From Buddleja alternifolia (lineage: Eukaryota > Streptophyta > Magnoliopsida > Lamiales > Scrophulariaceae): a stretch of 64,000 nt of DNA. Of this stretch, positions 11,752-24,144 are shown piece after piece. The position numbers were made by a program, and so were the translations under genes. The notes below the pieces were generated by a model. It was not told the DNA's origin and did not search any database. It saw only the letters and a list, made by a program, of their open reading frames with translations. Position 1 is the stretch's first letter; the number at the start of each line of letters is the position of its first letter. Where the stretch lies: contig CM033401.1 of assembly GCA_019426215.1 (NCBI GenBank), positions 10,173,134 through 10,237,133 of the forward strand, written 5' to 3'.

Positions 11752-14306
11752 TATCACGCTCCCAAAATCGGGCTCCGTGATGGTCATGTCTTCAAACCCG
11801 AAGGACTTAAAGATACAAAGTCCTCAATTCAAAGCAATACTAAATAGCATTCCAAAACATCCTTCTTTATTGGAAAAAAAAAACACAATATTAAACTAGA
11901 ATTATAAATCAAAGTCAAGGTAATAAGTAAATTCAATTTTAGTTGTCATTGTAAATTAAAATACTAAGATGGGAATTCTTCACCACTCCCAGTATTATTC
12001 ATTGCACTCTTCCGACTCAACTACTTTTTCCGCAAAAATTAAAGTATTGGCATGAGCGACAAAATAGAAGTTGATCAAGTATAACTTAGTTGGTATAACT
12101 TGATCAAGTCTTAATTATTCATCCCGCAAAATATTCGAAGGTACTAATAGATTAAATTAATCAAAAGAGTTTGCTATGTTCATCAACTTCTTAAGACCTA
12201 GTTGGTATAACTGATCAAGTCTTAATTGTTCATCTCGCTAGGTAGGCCAAAACTTCTATTAATTCGTTGCAATAGGGCTCAAAGGTTCAACCACTGCTAT
12301 TAATTCGCCGCAGAACGCTCAAAGATTCAAACCGTTGTATATTTAAAGCCCTATAGGAGGACGGAACTAGTTATCGACAAATTCTAATAAAAAACACTTT
12401 TTATTATAAAATGGTTTCATCTGTTTGACAAAACGGATATAACATGTTAACAGTTAATATGAAATCTCAAAATAACATGCTCAATACCTATTTTTATCAA
12501 ATTGGTTTTATAGAAAACACATATGGAGATTTGAATAAAACAATTTAAAGAAAACATAGAAGGGAAGAACCACTTACTAATTTGAAAATTTTGTTAGGAA
12601 TTGTCCTTGGGGATGCGCAAAGCGGAAACAAAAAACAATTAGAAAACGCATCCAAAATTAGGGATAGGTTGATATGGTACCATCGGATTCGATAAAAACG
12701 ATAAAATTAACTTTACGACTACCTCGCAAAGAAAATACGTAGGATGGATTTGCTTTCAGTGCTTGGATTGGCACCTCCAAGTGTATCCACACCTTAGCTT
12801 GCATCCTCGTCTTCTTCTACCAATGCTAGCAAAGAAGATGACAAACTCTTCGCTTCTTGAGTGAAAGAGAAAACGATTTTGGTTTTCTTTTTACTGTGAA
12901 AGGATGAGAGAGAAAAATCCTCCTCCTACTCTAAAGTGAAGTAGGCGTGTAATGTGACTTGTTGGGGAAGAGATTGGAGTCTCTTCCCCTTCTAGTGGAG
13001 GACAGCCACTAGGTCTCCAAGTTACCTAGTAGGCCTTGTTTTCTTTTCTCTTCTCTACGTAATTGGGCCTAAGTCAATTTAATAAATAACAAGTCCATTG
13101 ACTTTAATTAACCCACGTAATTAATCTTTTCCCATTTAATTAATTAGCCCATTAATAATTTATTTCCCACTTAATTTAATATCCCATTAAATTAGAGACT
13201 ATAAGTAATTAAGGCCATTTAATTAATTTCAATCTTTTTTTCTAAATTAGTTAATTTCAATTAATTAATTCATCCATTAATTCTCATAAAATTAATTATC
13301 CAATAGGTACTACACAAAGTTAAGTATGTGAACCCTTAGGCTCATTAACAAGCTAGCAATAAGTCCTTTCCCTTAGACTAAATTAACTATCCAAATAATT
13401 AATTTTGACCTTGAACTAATTTTACCATATTAATTCAAGGCACCTATTGGTCATGGATTGATGTCTAGCAACGTGACCACGACTTCCTAGATGTTAATGA
13501 TAGAAAGCAAAACCTATCCGGTTACAATTTTCATGTGAGTCGAATCCCTTCATCTTCTTTTCGGCTATGGTCTAGGGTATGCCCTAATAACCTTAGAAGT
13601 TATGACTGTGTTGTGACATCTAATGATTCAGTCTTTTAAGCAGCGACCACCAATCTCTCTTCTAAGACATATACTTTGATCAAAGACTTTTATCGATCAT
13701 TTAGATTCTCGCAACAACATAGGAAATATCGGGTTTGATTCCCTAGATGAATTCCTGCCAATGCCATCTACTCCTCTATACTACCAGACTATACAGAACA
13801 TACGCCCCTATATGACTATCATATAGCGCACGCCGTATATCAAAGTATAGTGGATAGTATCCTTTCCAGATATGATACCTCAGGTCAAAGGATTAACCTC
13901 GCACTATGAAATCGAAGGACTCCAAGCTCGACACAGAACTAACAAGATGTCCTCGCGGGGTCATTTAATTCCACAATTCTCCAAAGTGTGAATCTCCATA
14001 TATGCACTGACCCGACGGGTCATTGTCTAAGGAATAAGACACTCTCCCATTTGAGAATGACATAAACAGATAAGTCTCGGCGACAGATATCCCTTATCTC
14101 ATTATCTCTATGACTTGGAACGTGGTTTAAGGATTACAGCCCTTGAAGATTCATAAAACAAGACTGTCATAATGTTTACATTATTTTACCAAACTGTGGC
14201 TCACAAGGCACCTAACACTATCAAATTCGTCTTTAACTAAGTGTCAACCGGGTTCTCCGGGTCCTATAACATGGGGTTTCAAAGGTTAGAATCCTAAGTG
14301 TTACCA
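11752..14306 (-). repeat. 5' LTR of the gag-pro gypsy element, split by a solo LTR
   Basis: Sequence 11752-12590 followed by 14218-14306 corresponds in order to 7777-8870. The interruption falls between GAAAATT and the AAATTCGTCTTTAACTAAG block, which is contiguous in the other LTR. Its inner edge adjoins the primer-binding site. Confidence 0.65.
12592..14217 (-). mobile_element. Solo LTR, copia-type, nested in gypsy LTR
   Basis: The 1626-bp insert has short perfect inverted ends, TGTTAGG...CCTAACA. On the minus strand it starts TGTTAGGTGCC, as plant copia LTRs do, and near its other end carries TGCGCAAAGCGGAAAC, similar to the LTRs of the copia element at 42-53 kb. No internal domains are present. 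The 5-bp flanks (AATTT, CTATC) do not match, so it may be the product of recombination between two different insertions, or one junction has changed. The 12850-14150 interior has no coding content. Confidence 0.65.
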
Positions 14307-16400
14307 TAAATGCTAGAGGAAAATAATTATTAGATTAAAAGATTTTACCCTCACCAATAGCCTGAGCTTGGACAAACAACTTGCTCAGGTTCTTAATCAA
14401 TTTGAAATTTCTAAGCCTAGATGAAATTTGAGAGAGAATTATGAGAATGAGGTTCATTTATCATGGGTATGGGTTGGGGAACTTATAGAAGACTCTAGGG
14501 TTCACAATTTACCAAACAATCCTTGTCTTTTATGCGTAATCCCAAAATTAGCCTCCCCCTCATATACCAAATACGTTCTATATCCCCTCAAAAACAGAAC
14601 GAATATGCTTTTCCCCAACACGTCTTCTGCTCATCTTCATCTTAATCATCTCAGAGTACCCACCAATAGTCAAGCGGTGACGGTGGCTGTTGGTGTAGGA
14701 GAATGGCGAAAAGGTTTCAAATTTTGTCTTTATTTAAATTATTTATGGTCCCTTTTATTTTTTGTTTTTTAGTTTGTTGTATGATTATTGATGCTTGATT
14801 TTAATGATATTTTTTAATTATTGTGTGTTCTAGCGAAGATCCCGACCAAGCCCATGGTTGATTTGGTAAAAACAGATATGGTTATGGTGTAACCCTTTAC
14901 TTCTAACTTTTCCTTTAAAACCTTCAACCCTCACGAGAAATAAATTTGATAAAGATGCTTTCAGCGTGTTGTTCAAATGGATTAGCAATTGTTGTTAGTG
15001 GTTAGAGTAACATTAATTGGTATAATTGATAGTTATTTTAGTCTCATACGTTGTAACGTTTCTTCTTCATGAGAAAATAGTACTATTATTTAGTTATATA
15101 TATTACTTTCAATATTTCTAACTTTGCATAATTTACAGAAGAGATAAAAGCCTCGAGGATTGCTAGTCCTGGTGCAAAAATTTGTGGATTAAATACTTCT
15201 TTGTTTCGTCTCATGATGATCATCATAATTCGAGGTTTGACCCGAATCCGAAATCGAGGACACTTGAATTCCTTGATCAATCATTTAGTTAGGAAAGCTA
15301 TAAAGCAGAGTAAATTAGTGCCTTTAAACATGAGATGTTATATTTTGTGAGATTTATATATGTGTATCTTCCATTTGTTCAGGTTCCCAACTTTCCTAGC
15401 TGTGAGCCAAGTACTATGATAGGTAGTTTATTTGTTATTTTTCATCTAAATAAATGTCAATTTATAAGATCCATTGTATGCATTGTACAGGCTTAAATAT
15501 GTGCAGCCTGTCAATGGATACATGGTTTGCCCAATGAATGAGTTACTTGTCCAAAACATTGATGATCTTTTGGTATTCTGGGTTAATATGTTTCCCACAA
15601 GCTAGGAATGCTGGGATATGGTTATGGTTATGGTGATCTTGACAAAACTATAAGGCATTCAAATTTTTCTTCGGTATAGGGAAAAAGGTTACTGGTTTGG
15701 TCAATTGAAGCTTTAGATCCATCCTGCAATTGTGAGGTGTTGGAAGTGATCTATCATGCATTGGGACGGACGTAAAGACTTTTTTTTTATGATTACCACA
15801 TTTTTATTTAAGTTATTCTTTGTGTGTTGTAGTTTCTTGTCTTGTGTGCTAGGTAGTCAATTGTAGAATTAAATTGGATACTTGACAGACGGTGGCTTAT
15901 GTTGGAGAGTTTCTAACATATCATTCTACATTTTTTATACTTTGTAAAAAAATTTTTTATTTTAAATCAAGTACTTTATAAGGTTGTTTCTATGATGTAT
16001 GCTAGTTTTTCATTTTTCATATCCATGGGGTATTAACTTGAGAACACAACTTATCAAATTTGATACTTTTGGTAGTAAAAACATTGTGATACGAACATTA
16101 ATTTTTCAAAACATATATAACTATCTCAAATGTGAGTATCATAAAAAATTTAAAACACCAGCCACATTGATATAAAAATTGATAAATTCGAACATGATCC
16201 AAGTCTCGTATTATTCTAAAACATTGAAAATAGACAAAATAAGATCTTGGTAAAAATTGAAAATAACATGTCCCTAAGTAGGAAAATACCGACCTAAATA
16301 CTTGACTAAATTAAAAATACCAGCCTAAATACGGACTAAGAATTGCACACCCTTACAAATTAATAAATTGGAAAATACTAGTTTGAAAAATAGAATGTGA
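14307..16400. other. Unassigned, possibly gene-fragment-containing stretch
   Basis: Composition is less A+T-rich in places (14450-14720, 15140-15280, 15490-15780) and short peptide-like frames appear (for example a 114-codon frame at 14428-14772), but none was recognised and none continues across plausible splice sites. It may be internal sequence of the large element proposed for 6.4-27.1 kb or a decayed gene. Confidence 0.3.
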
Positions 16401-16418
16401 AAAGTTCGTGAATCACGT

Positions 16419-16805
16419 CTATGGGAACTTCAACTTTTTCATTATCTGCTGTGGTTGACAATGTATTTTCAAGGGGCGCTTTTTCTTAGGCATGAGGAGA
16501 TTCACCACAGTTAGTGGTTTGGTAGGTGTAATGTCACTTGAACCCCATGGTCCAAATTTATATTGGGGACTCTTCACGTTTGTTGAATTCTCATCGGTTG
16601 GGTCAAGCAGCACATTGACTAACATTTTTCCTTCACCGACGTAATTCGATGTAGTTGAACCCTCACCTTCTTCATCATCATCAACTTGAATGACGTTCAC
16701 TATGGGATACAAAAAATCATTCTCGCTCTCATCCTCATCGCCACTCGACAAAATGATTATCTCTGTTGGAAGAGTTGGCGCACTTTTAATGTGTGGATAA
16801 GACAT
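16419..16805 (-). CDS. Unrecognised acidic protein with SIM-like motifs and a basic patch
   Basis: From the ATG at 16805 the frame encodes 128 residues; an open extension upstream has no ATG. Two segments match the pattern of SUMO-interaction motifs, a short run of aliphatic residues followed by acidic/serine residues: EIIILSSGDEDESEND near residue 15 and VNVIQVDDDEEGEG near residue 36. A basic PKKKRPLK patch near residue 108 could be a nuclear localisation signal. No signal peptide, membrane segment or known fold is visible. The acidic, low-complexity composition means chance similarity is possible. It may be a captured gene fragment within a large retroelement. The function is unknown; the motif reading is an inference. 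Confidence 0.4.
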   Translation of the reverse strand: MSYPHIKSAPTLPTEIIILSSGDEDESENDFLYPIVNVIQVDDDEEGEGSTTSNYVGEGKMLVNVLLDPTDENSTNVKSPQYKFGPWGSSDITPTKPLTVVNLLMPKKKRPLKIHCQPQQIMKKLKFP

Positions 16806-17349
16806 GAAGCAATAAGTCTTGTTTAACCAAGATTGAAAATTTAATCTGAAAAAATTGCTCAAGGCTTCTTATTTATAAAATTGATTTGTGGTGTCTAATA
16901 AATTTAAGTTAAAGAATATGTAAAACTATGTGAGAAATTAATATCTCTACATAACTAAAATAAGTAAAATACATAGAGATTTATAGTGAGAAAGAGCTAA
17001 AAAACTGTTCATATCAACAGAGATTGCAACCCGACTTTATTATGAATCATTATCAATATTTTTTTTTTGCAGTCAAGAGTCATTATATTGTTCCAATATT
17101 TATGGCTTGACTCACATACTTTCTACGATCTATGTAACAAATTATTTAGATTAGGGCTACAAAAATATTATTCAAATCAAGGCTTCAGAATTTTTTATTG
17201 AAATCCTTCAAGAAATATGGTCAAAGGCCTTAATTTGTAAAGTTTAGAAATCCATTCTCCCTAAATAATTAAAAGTTGTGTCTTTAATTTGACGGTTTCC
17301 TACTCCCTTAATAATATTTTTCCTTATATTATATATAAGTATATATTAA

Positions 17350-17612
17350 TAAATGAATAAATATTATGATATATATATATATAACTAAATACTTAGATTA
17401 TTTTTTTATTCAGACTCCTTTAGATCTTTTCATTCCTCATTTTCCCTTATCAAATGTGAGATTAAGTGACAATCTCTTACCAAGTTTGACAATTTCTATA
17501 CATATATTAATAAATAAATAATGAGATTTTTTTTATATTTAGACTCCTTCAAATCTTTTCATTCCTCATTTCTCCTATCAAATGTGAGATTAAGTGACAA
17601 TCTCTTACCATG
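17350..17612. repeat. About 129-bp tandem duplication
   Basis: AGACTCCTTyARATCTTTTCATTCCTCATTT and the downstream AATGTGAGATTAAGTGACAATCTCTTACCA occur at about 17412 and again at 17541, each preceded by TATTAATAAATRAATA. Two diverged copies. Confidence 0.7.
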
Positions 17613-18238
17613 GATGACATTTTCTCAATAATGTTCCTCGACTTTTACAAAAATAAATACCATACATGGAGTTAATATTAAACAAATTTATCAAGTGATA
17701 TTCATCTATGGCTCCAATTTTTCACACATCGAACATATTGAATAACGCTAAGATAAACTTAGGTAGAAGGAATAAGTTGAGTTCAAAAAGTTAAAATAGA
17801 AATTCCCTCCTAACAAATTCTATGGAGAATCTTGAACAAAATCCCATAGGTATTTCAAAATAACAGACAAATCCATAAGCCAAAACCTTATACATAATCA
17901 ACTCAAATCAACATGAAATGAAAGATCATGAATAACTTTATCAAACCCTCAAAATGAAAATTGAAGATTAAAGAGAATGAAAACTAACCCAAAATAATGT
18001 GATAATAAACCCAATAACATATCAAAACCTCAATAATGTGATTAGTAAAATAATTCAAATCAAATTTGATAATAAACTCCATTACATAAAAAGAGCTCAA
18101 CAAAAAGTCAATTAGAGCTCAATAACATATGTTTCAAAGGCACCTAAACCCATAAGCCAATTAATAAGTTTTACAAAAACATACTTTTGTACTTAATTAA
18201 CTCCAATAATAATTCAAGTGTATCTTCTATGCATCATA
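17613..18238. other. Intergenic, nothing recognised
   Basis: A+T-rich sequence without supportable features; it lies 3' of the Myb/SANT-like pseudogene. Confidence 0.4.
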
Positions 18239-20290
18239 TCAACGTAGCCCATCATGCTTCATGCGAACGTACTTGATTTTGCGTTCCACAGTCAGAATAA
18301 AGAACAATCTAAGATCATCGGCGCTTTTTACCAACATTTCTGATGCTATGAGTTTTTTGTCCTCAGTAAGGTCTTCCATGTCTGCAACTATTTTGAAGAC
18401 CTCTTTTTGCTTCAGTGTGATATCAATTTGCCCAACAATTTGACAATTGTATGTTGATAATCAGTTGACTTTCTTTTCCCCTTAGAAGTTTTTTTGGATG
18501 AACCATTACATGGTGCTTCGTTCATAGATGTGGTCTCAGTCTCACCTACATTCTCTTGTTGGTCTGTTTCCCCACCCATCAAATTTTTCAGTTTGGTTAT
18601 CATCATTCGACATGTCACCTATAGCTTCTACAAAATCTCAAGCCCCTTCACCGGTTGCCCTATCTTTACCAAATACTTCACACCATTCACGATAAAATGA
18701 CCGCGATTTGTACCTCATCAACCTTGCACTGGGATCATTTTGCAAATAACAAATAAAAATGTTAGAGGTTTCCCAAAACAACAACTCATTAAAATGCCTA
18801 AACTACCACATGTCATGTGGTGTGTCGATAAATTAAAGAATAGAAAATAATCTCCACAAGGAAAATAGGTGTGCGACACTTTTTGAATACGATACATCGT
18901 TTTTCAGATTTAATAAAAGTTTTATGAGTATATTAACAAAAAACTACAAATACCTAGAAACTAATTGAAAAAACAATACGACCGCACTCAAATGCACCCT
19001 TTCTATTCTTAATGCTTTTTTGCTCACAAACCTATAATCTACAAATCACCTAGTAGACAACTTAAAAGAAACTGAAAATCAAAGAAAGATTAAATGGCAT
19101 TTTAGTTATAATCTGAAATTTAATATTAACTGAAAAGTTCATTAAAAATAATTTAAGATACAAACCCACCAAAATCCAATTCAAAGACTTCTAAGGGTGT
19201 TTTGGCTTGGAGTTTTTCAATATTCAATTTCTCCTGATCACACATTGTGAATATTTTTGTATTTTCTCAAGAGTTCTTCCCCACAAATTCAACAGAAGTA
19301 TTCTTCCCCACAAATTCAACATAAGATATGTTTTCAGTAAATTTCAGCACAATCCAAATAAATGAAAAATCCACATGACTGTAATCCCCACATACGACGC
19401 TTGCTCTCACTTAACTTCAAGAAAATCAATCTTTGCTAATTGAAGAAAAAATGTGCAACAGAAATTGTGGAAATCCGAAAGTTCATCTTTGTAAGTGAGA
19501 AAGGGCATTTTAGGTAGTTCATCTAAAAACACAGCAAGTTTTGTTCTGAGAATCCAACTTATAACTCATGTACTTATTTACTTCAAGTTTTTTCCTTTTA
19601 GATTATTGATTTAGTTTCATTGGAAAGATAATGTTCAAAGAACTGGTGACATGATTACTGTCAATATCCAAATGTACTGTAACAGGCTTTATTTTATTGT
19701 GACGGCTGAATCACACCTTAATTATGTATATGCATGTATGAGCATGTGCAAACACCTGCAATATTTAAATACGAAATGAGAAAATAGATCCAGATCTTTT
19801 ATTATAAGTCATAGATCCCCACATTCTAATTTGCCTAAACAAATTATACTAAATTTTATCAACATCACAACAACAATTATTCGACAAAAAAAAAGGAGTA
19901 TTTAAGTTGTTTTAAGCAAAAACTTACCTTCACAACCTTATCCCAAGCCTCATCGGTTGCGTCAAGCATTCTGGTTATTTCATTCCAGCCTATCCCGTTA
20001 GAATCAATCATGGCGAACAAAATACCATATTGTTTCTTTCAAGTGTGCATTTTGGAGTTGATATGGGGTTGTGCACGAAGATTTGTCCCCGGGAAAGTCT
20101 TTATCATTGCTTGCTCAAGTTTACGTAGGTATCCTACACGAAATCCATTTGTCCGACTTCCAATCCCCAAGCACGATCTCCTTCTAAGATGCCAATAATA
20201 CCTCCTCCTCTGCCCAAGTCCAACTCCGCCTTCATGGATCACACATCTTCATCGGTCCTTTGCCCTTGCTGATTTTGCTGCAAGACGACT
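18239..20290 (-). pseudogene. Myb/SANT-like (Harbinger-associated type) protein, two exons, broken
   Basis: Two minus-strand segments read as a Myb/SANT-like DNA-binding protein of the kind encoded beside PIF/Harbinger transposases. The first (about 19928-20290) contains GQRTDEDV, then GYLRKLEQAMIKTFPGTNLR and QPHINSKMHTWKKQYG, and ends ...DEAWDKVVK with a good donor AAG|GTAAGT at 19928/19927. The second (18239 to about 18745) contains DPSARLMRYKS, EWCEVFGKDRATGEGA, a basic SSKKTSKGKRKS stretch and a C-terminal LTEDKKLIASEML block, ending at a TGA at 18241-18239. A stop after GEGA and frameshifts near 20200-20250 and 18600 disable it, and the acceptor of exon 2 is not a clean AG. No Harbinger transposase is seen nearby. 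Confidence 0.65.
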
Positions 20291-20579
20291 TCATTCGCCT
20301 ATATCCACAAGCTAGTGGAAGATTTTGTCAACATATTTTCAAACCATAATCATTCAAATTAAACAATCATTACAACATTCATATATTATACATAAAGTAA
20401 TAACAGATATACTAGTTACACATATAATGGCAAAGCAAACATTTTATAATTCAACAAACATCCTACTAGTTATCAGGTGTTAAACACAAATAATTGCACA
20501 TAATTCAAGATGAAACATTACAAACTATCTCAAAGCTCATACAAATCAAATTATACCAAATACTCAATTAAACTACGTT

Positions 20580-22340
20580 CAAAATGGTTTACATTCACTC
20601 ACGCCCAGAGACCAGGGACCATGATAACCACCGTAAGCTTCTGAGAACATCCCAAAGGCCTGCAAGGCTAACCTAACAATAACACTGGTATAGAGCATCT
20701 ATACCTAAAATTTATGTAAATGATACGATATTGCCAATTGAAATATTAGTAATATTGATCATAATTAAAGACCAAAGATAACTCAATTCTTTGATAGCAA
20801 TAGAATTCTCCCATTTAGCTAAATACATACGGCTCTCATAAGTGAAACTCTAACTCCAAACCAAAAACAATAGCTTATTAAACTCGAATATGCAATATAT
20901 ATTGAACAAGGCTAAAACCAATATTATTACTAAGTGTAGCTCCTCAATATTTTGGCCAATTGATGTCAAAGGTTCTCTGCTCCACTAAATCTATGTATCT
21001 TTAAAATGTTAATAAAAGGATGAGCTCAATGGCCCAGTAAGCAACGCCATCACTCAACTAGTCAGATAAGCAAACAACAAATATATATAATCGTTTGATT
21101 TTATCTAGAGTAAACAATAATATGACCACATAAATTTTGAGAAGAATGTTACAATAAAAGAATAACTTTTAAAAACATTTAATTTAAATGAAACACCCAG
21201 TCTTGACAACAATTTCACCATGCAAAAACAACACATAAGCCAACCTTGGTCAGGGACATGTTTAACCCCCTGTCTCGAGTCACTAGTACAGGCTTCACCC
21301 CCATTACTGGGTCATTGGTGTAGGCTTAACCCCCCTACACTAGGTCATTAAGATAGGCACCACCTCCCTATCCTCGGTCACTGAGACAAGCACCACCCCT
21401 CTATCCTGGGCTATTAACCAACACTAAAACCCAAATAAGTCATGGCTTTCCATCGCCTATTCCGAAATAGTCAACGTTGTAATGGTCTAAACATGGGTTT
21501 TCAGAACCACCTCCTTAACATTCACGCTTTCAAAATCATGCACATATCACATTTTCACTTCTCAATTCCACGTTCAAAAACCACATACAAAATCACATTT
21601 TAATCACTTTTCAAACTCAAGTTCAATAAAACCAAATCATTTAACTTTTCCACAAATTCATACATATATATAAGCATGCTTGACCCAAATTCTAAAAATC
21701 ACACATGTACGCTAAACTACTACATATATAATTTTATATAACTATAAGAGTGAACAATCACTTACCACGGTTAATCCAACCCTAAGCTAACTTACGCACT
21801 TGCTAAGAGTTCTTTGGTCCGTCTCCAATCGAATCTAAATAATTCAAGCATTGAATCAATAACTGTTAAATATGGTAATAGATCTTAAATAGTGTATTTA
21901 ACCATGAATTCTGTTAATTGCAAACTATTTTATATGTATCCTTAACCTATTAATCCATTTATAAGCCACTGAATAAGTTAGTGCAGATTCAACCTCACTT
22001 TTCTTCCTTATGTCTACAACTACTGTTATCACCTCAACACTCACGCTAAGCTAAGGAGTCAATTGTCACATTCTAATGAATTAAGTAGAATTAAACTAAC
22101 TTTCAGGATGACCACCAATATTCTATTCCTCAAATCCAAGAGTTATCATATAAATATATCTAATGAATTAAGTTGTTGCAGTGTCCCTTGTATGAAACGA
22201 CTTACAGGCGTGTCTATTTCAACCATCACCGGTGCTGCAAAGATTCAACACTCCGGAGACATCCCTCCATTTGAAAAAATCTGAAATTCTTGATGAGTTG
22301 GGACTTCACCAAATGCTGGATTTGATCCTCATTTAATCAT
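20580..22340. repeat. LTR-like unassigned repeat region
   Basis: The stretch resembles non-coding gypsy LTR text (for example the GCCCAGTAAGCAACGCC phrase near 21030) and holds a minisatellite at 21248-21410. No second copy lies in the window and the ends are not defined. Confidence 0.3.
21248..21410. repeat. 32-33-bp minisatellite, five copies
   Basis: Five units start with GGTCA(C/T)T-like text and continue with a purine-rich stretch, AGGC and a C-rich block: at about 21248, 21280, 21310, 21342 and 21375. Copies diverge by several bases, mostly in the middle. Confidence 0.75.
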
Positions 22341-22743
22341 AAATCAGCCCCGCTTTAAACTTGGAACCCTCTTTTTCTTTACTTTTCTTCTTTTCTTTTC
22401 TTCCACTTATTTCTTTTTTTTGTTTTTTTTACGAATTATATCTTCAAAAGTTTGACCAACATTTTCCTTTTTCCTTTTTATTTTCAGATTCACAATAGTT
22501 TATTTCAAGGATGCTTCATATTCTTCTGGAGAAGCCTATTTGATTACCCTTGACGACGGAACCAACCTATGGAGGAAGGCGTGCATCTATCGGTTCATAC
22601 TCCTCTTGTAGGTCGAAAGGCAAAACGATGGCCAACTTTCACAAACTCATTGCCCATGGGGGAATGGTGTTAAGAAGTTAATTTGAAGAAAATAACTAAC
22701 GCACGTAGTTTGCGAGCTGCTCACCACCAACCGTCGAAGGAGC

Positions 22744-23333
22744 CAACCTTTTTGCCAACATTGGGGCGCAACATCATTGACGGCAAGGCGAAGTGGATTG
22801 GCGACAACATCAAATTCCTTGGTGAATTCCACTACATCAAAGGCTAGTGGGAGTGGACAAAGGACATCCTTAGCCGATGTAAAGACAAGTTACTATCTGC
22901 CAGGATCTACGATGCAGTATATGCCTCAATGTATACTTATGACTGAAACACGAACATCATGAAAGCCTTTTTCGAGGCTTGGCGTCCCATTACGAATACA
23001 TTGTTGACTTCCATCGGTGAGTTTTCGATATCTTTGTGGGATTTATACGCCCTTGCAGGTCTTCCCATGATCAGACTCTTTTACGACGAAGTCATTCTCA
23101 ATGCCACAGAGCTCACCGGTGTTGATGAAAAGGGGCACATATTTCTCCATCGCTCATGTGAATACTTGTTACGCTCCTACCATTCACTTCTAGGAGGCTC
23201 CAAGTTAAATCAATGTTCCCAAGTGTCTATTGAGCAATGGGTGAGATTCTGGTCCAAGAAGATACTTACAAGCAAACAAATCTACGCCGTGAACTTAGCG
23301 AGGAAGCACATGACCATCCTTGACGATGACTGA
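22744..23333 (+). pseudogene. Plant mobile domain (PMD) protein, copy 1
   Basis: The plus strand encodes a plant mobile domain (aminotransferase-like) segment: LGRNIIDG, HYIKG-stop-WEWTKDILSRC, ARIYDAVYASMYTYD-stop-NTNIMKAFFEAWRP, then TNTLLTSIGEFSISLWDLYALAGLP and the ELTGVDEKG block, ending at TGA after 23333. Apart from two in-frame stops (near 22840 and 22943) the frame is continuous for nearly 200 codons, which marks it as a recent or constrained coding sequence. From general knowledge, PMD proteins include MAIN/MAIL1 and many copies carried by MULE and gypsy elements. Here it runs opposite to the gag pseudogene at 24.6-25.9 kb. It is followed by a second, more decayed copy. Confidence 0.7.
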
Positions 23334-23514
23334 AAATCCTTGACGATGGGAAGCAGTCCATAGAGGAAGGCATAACATTGACAACGCTCCTTTTGCCGGG
23401 GATTTACGAAGCCACGACCCAAATTGATGAGTCCATCTTGTGAAGAGGAGATACCAACGAGTAACATCTACAACGTGGACTTTATGAATGACTCGCCATC
23501 AACAATCAGAGGAT

Positions 23515-23870
23515 TCTCTCTTATCGATGTCAGGGCGCTACATCATTGTAGGCAAGGTGGAGTGGGATTATGATGATCTTCGACTTCCCGGTTAATTCAA
23601 CAACATCAAGGGCTATTTGGAGTGAACGGAGGACATACTCACCTAACACGGAGACAAGCTATTTCCACCAAGACGTATGCCGAGGTGCTCTTTTTGTTGG
23701 CCACTCCGCCATATCGATCCATGGTGCCTCGTATATTTATGGTGGAAGTTTCGATATTATGAAGCCTTTTTGGAGGATTGGTGTCCCATAACTTTTCTAA
23801 TTTCTGTCAGTGAGCCTCCGGCAAGTCGTCCGCATCATTGTGGAATTTACATGCCCCCCATGTCATGAAT
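23515..23870 (+). pseudogene. Plant mobile domain protein, copy 2 (tandem duplicate)
   Basis: Bases from about 23515 repeat the order of copy 1 from about 22741, so the two are offset by about 774 bp: GRYIIVGKVEW corresponds to GRNIIDGKAKW, NNIKGYLE-stop-TEDIL to HYIKG-stop-WEWTKDIL, and a later MKPFWRIGVP to the MKAFFEAWRP block. Several stops and indels break it, more than in copy 1. Tandem duplication of the PMD segment after capture is the simplest reading. Confidence 0.6.
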
Positions 23871-24144
23871 ATTACCTTTGAGATTACTTAATAGAATTAT
23901 TTTCTTTTCTATCTTGCAATATTTTGAGTATATTCATGTTTAAAAAAAAACATTTGACTCCTTTTGAATGAGTAACACCACTCCGCATGGGAAACATGAT
24001 TGATTTGGATTTATGACTGAACTCAAAGAGAATCTAAGTTGTCTACATACCCTAATGAAGGGATCAAGTCAAAACATAGTTTAAAGATTTGTTGACATTT
24101 TATACACTGTCAAGTGTCTTCACTTTCAATTTAACTTGCAGATA

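Larger units (their letters stand above)
7777..14306 (-). mobile_element. Ty3/gypsy element with gag-pro only, non-autonomous
   Basis: Two related LTRs, about 7777-8870 and 11752-14306 (the latter interrupted by a later insertion), flank about 2.9 kb of internal sequence. The plus strand of the left LTR begins TGTCACG; the right one begins TATCACG, a mutated form. Next to the right LTR the minus strand carries TGGTATTAAAGC at 11737-11748, a decayed match to the initiator-Met primer-binding site (TGGTATCAGAGC), which fixes the element on the minus strand. Internal sequence shows gag, a double zinc knuckle and protease, but no reverse transcriptase, RNase H or integrase, so the element is a deletion derivative. 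No target duplication could be matched. Confidence 0.65.

Noticed and set aside
14428..14772. 114-residue open frame
   Set aside because: No recognisable motif, no conserved context, and no splice continuation; left as unassigned.
21248..21410. CRISPR-like spaced repeats
   Set aside because: Units are contiguous and diverged with no spacers; it is a minisatellite in plant DNA.
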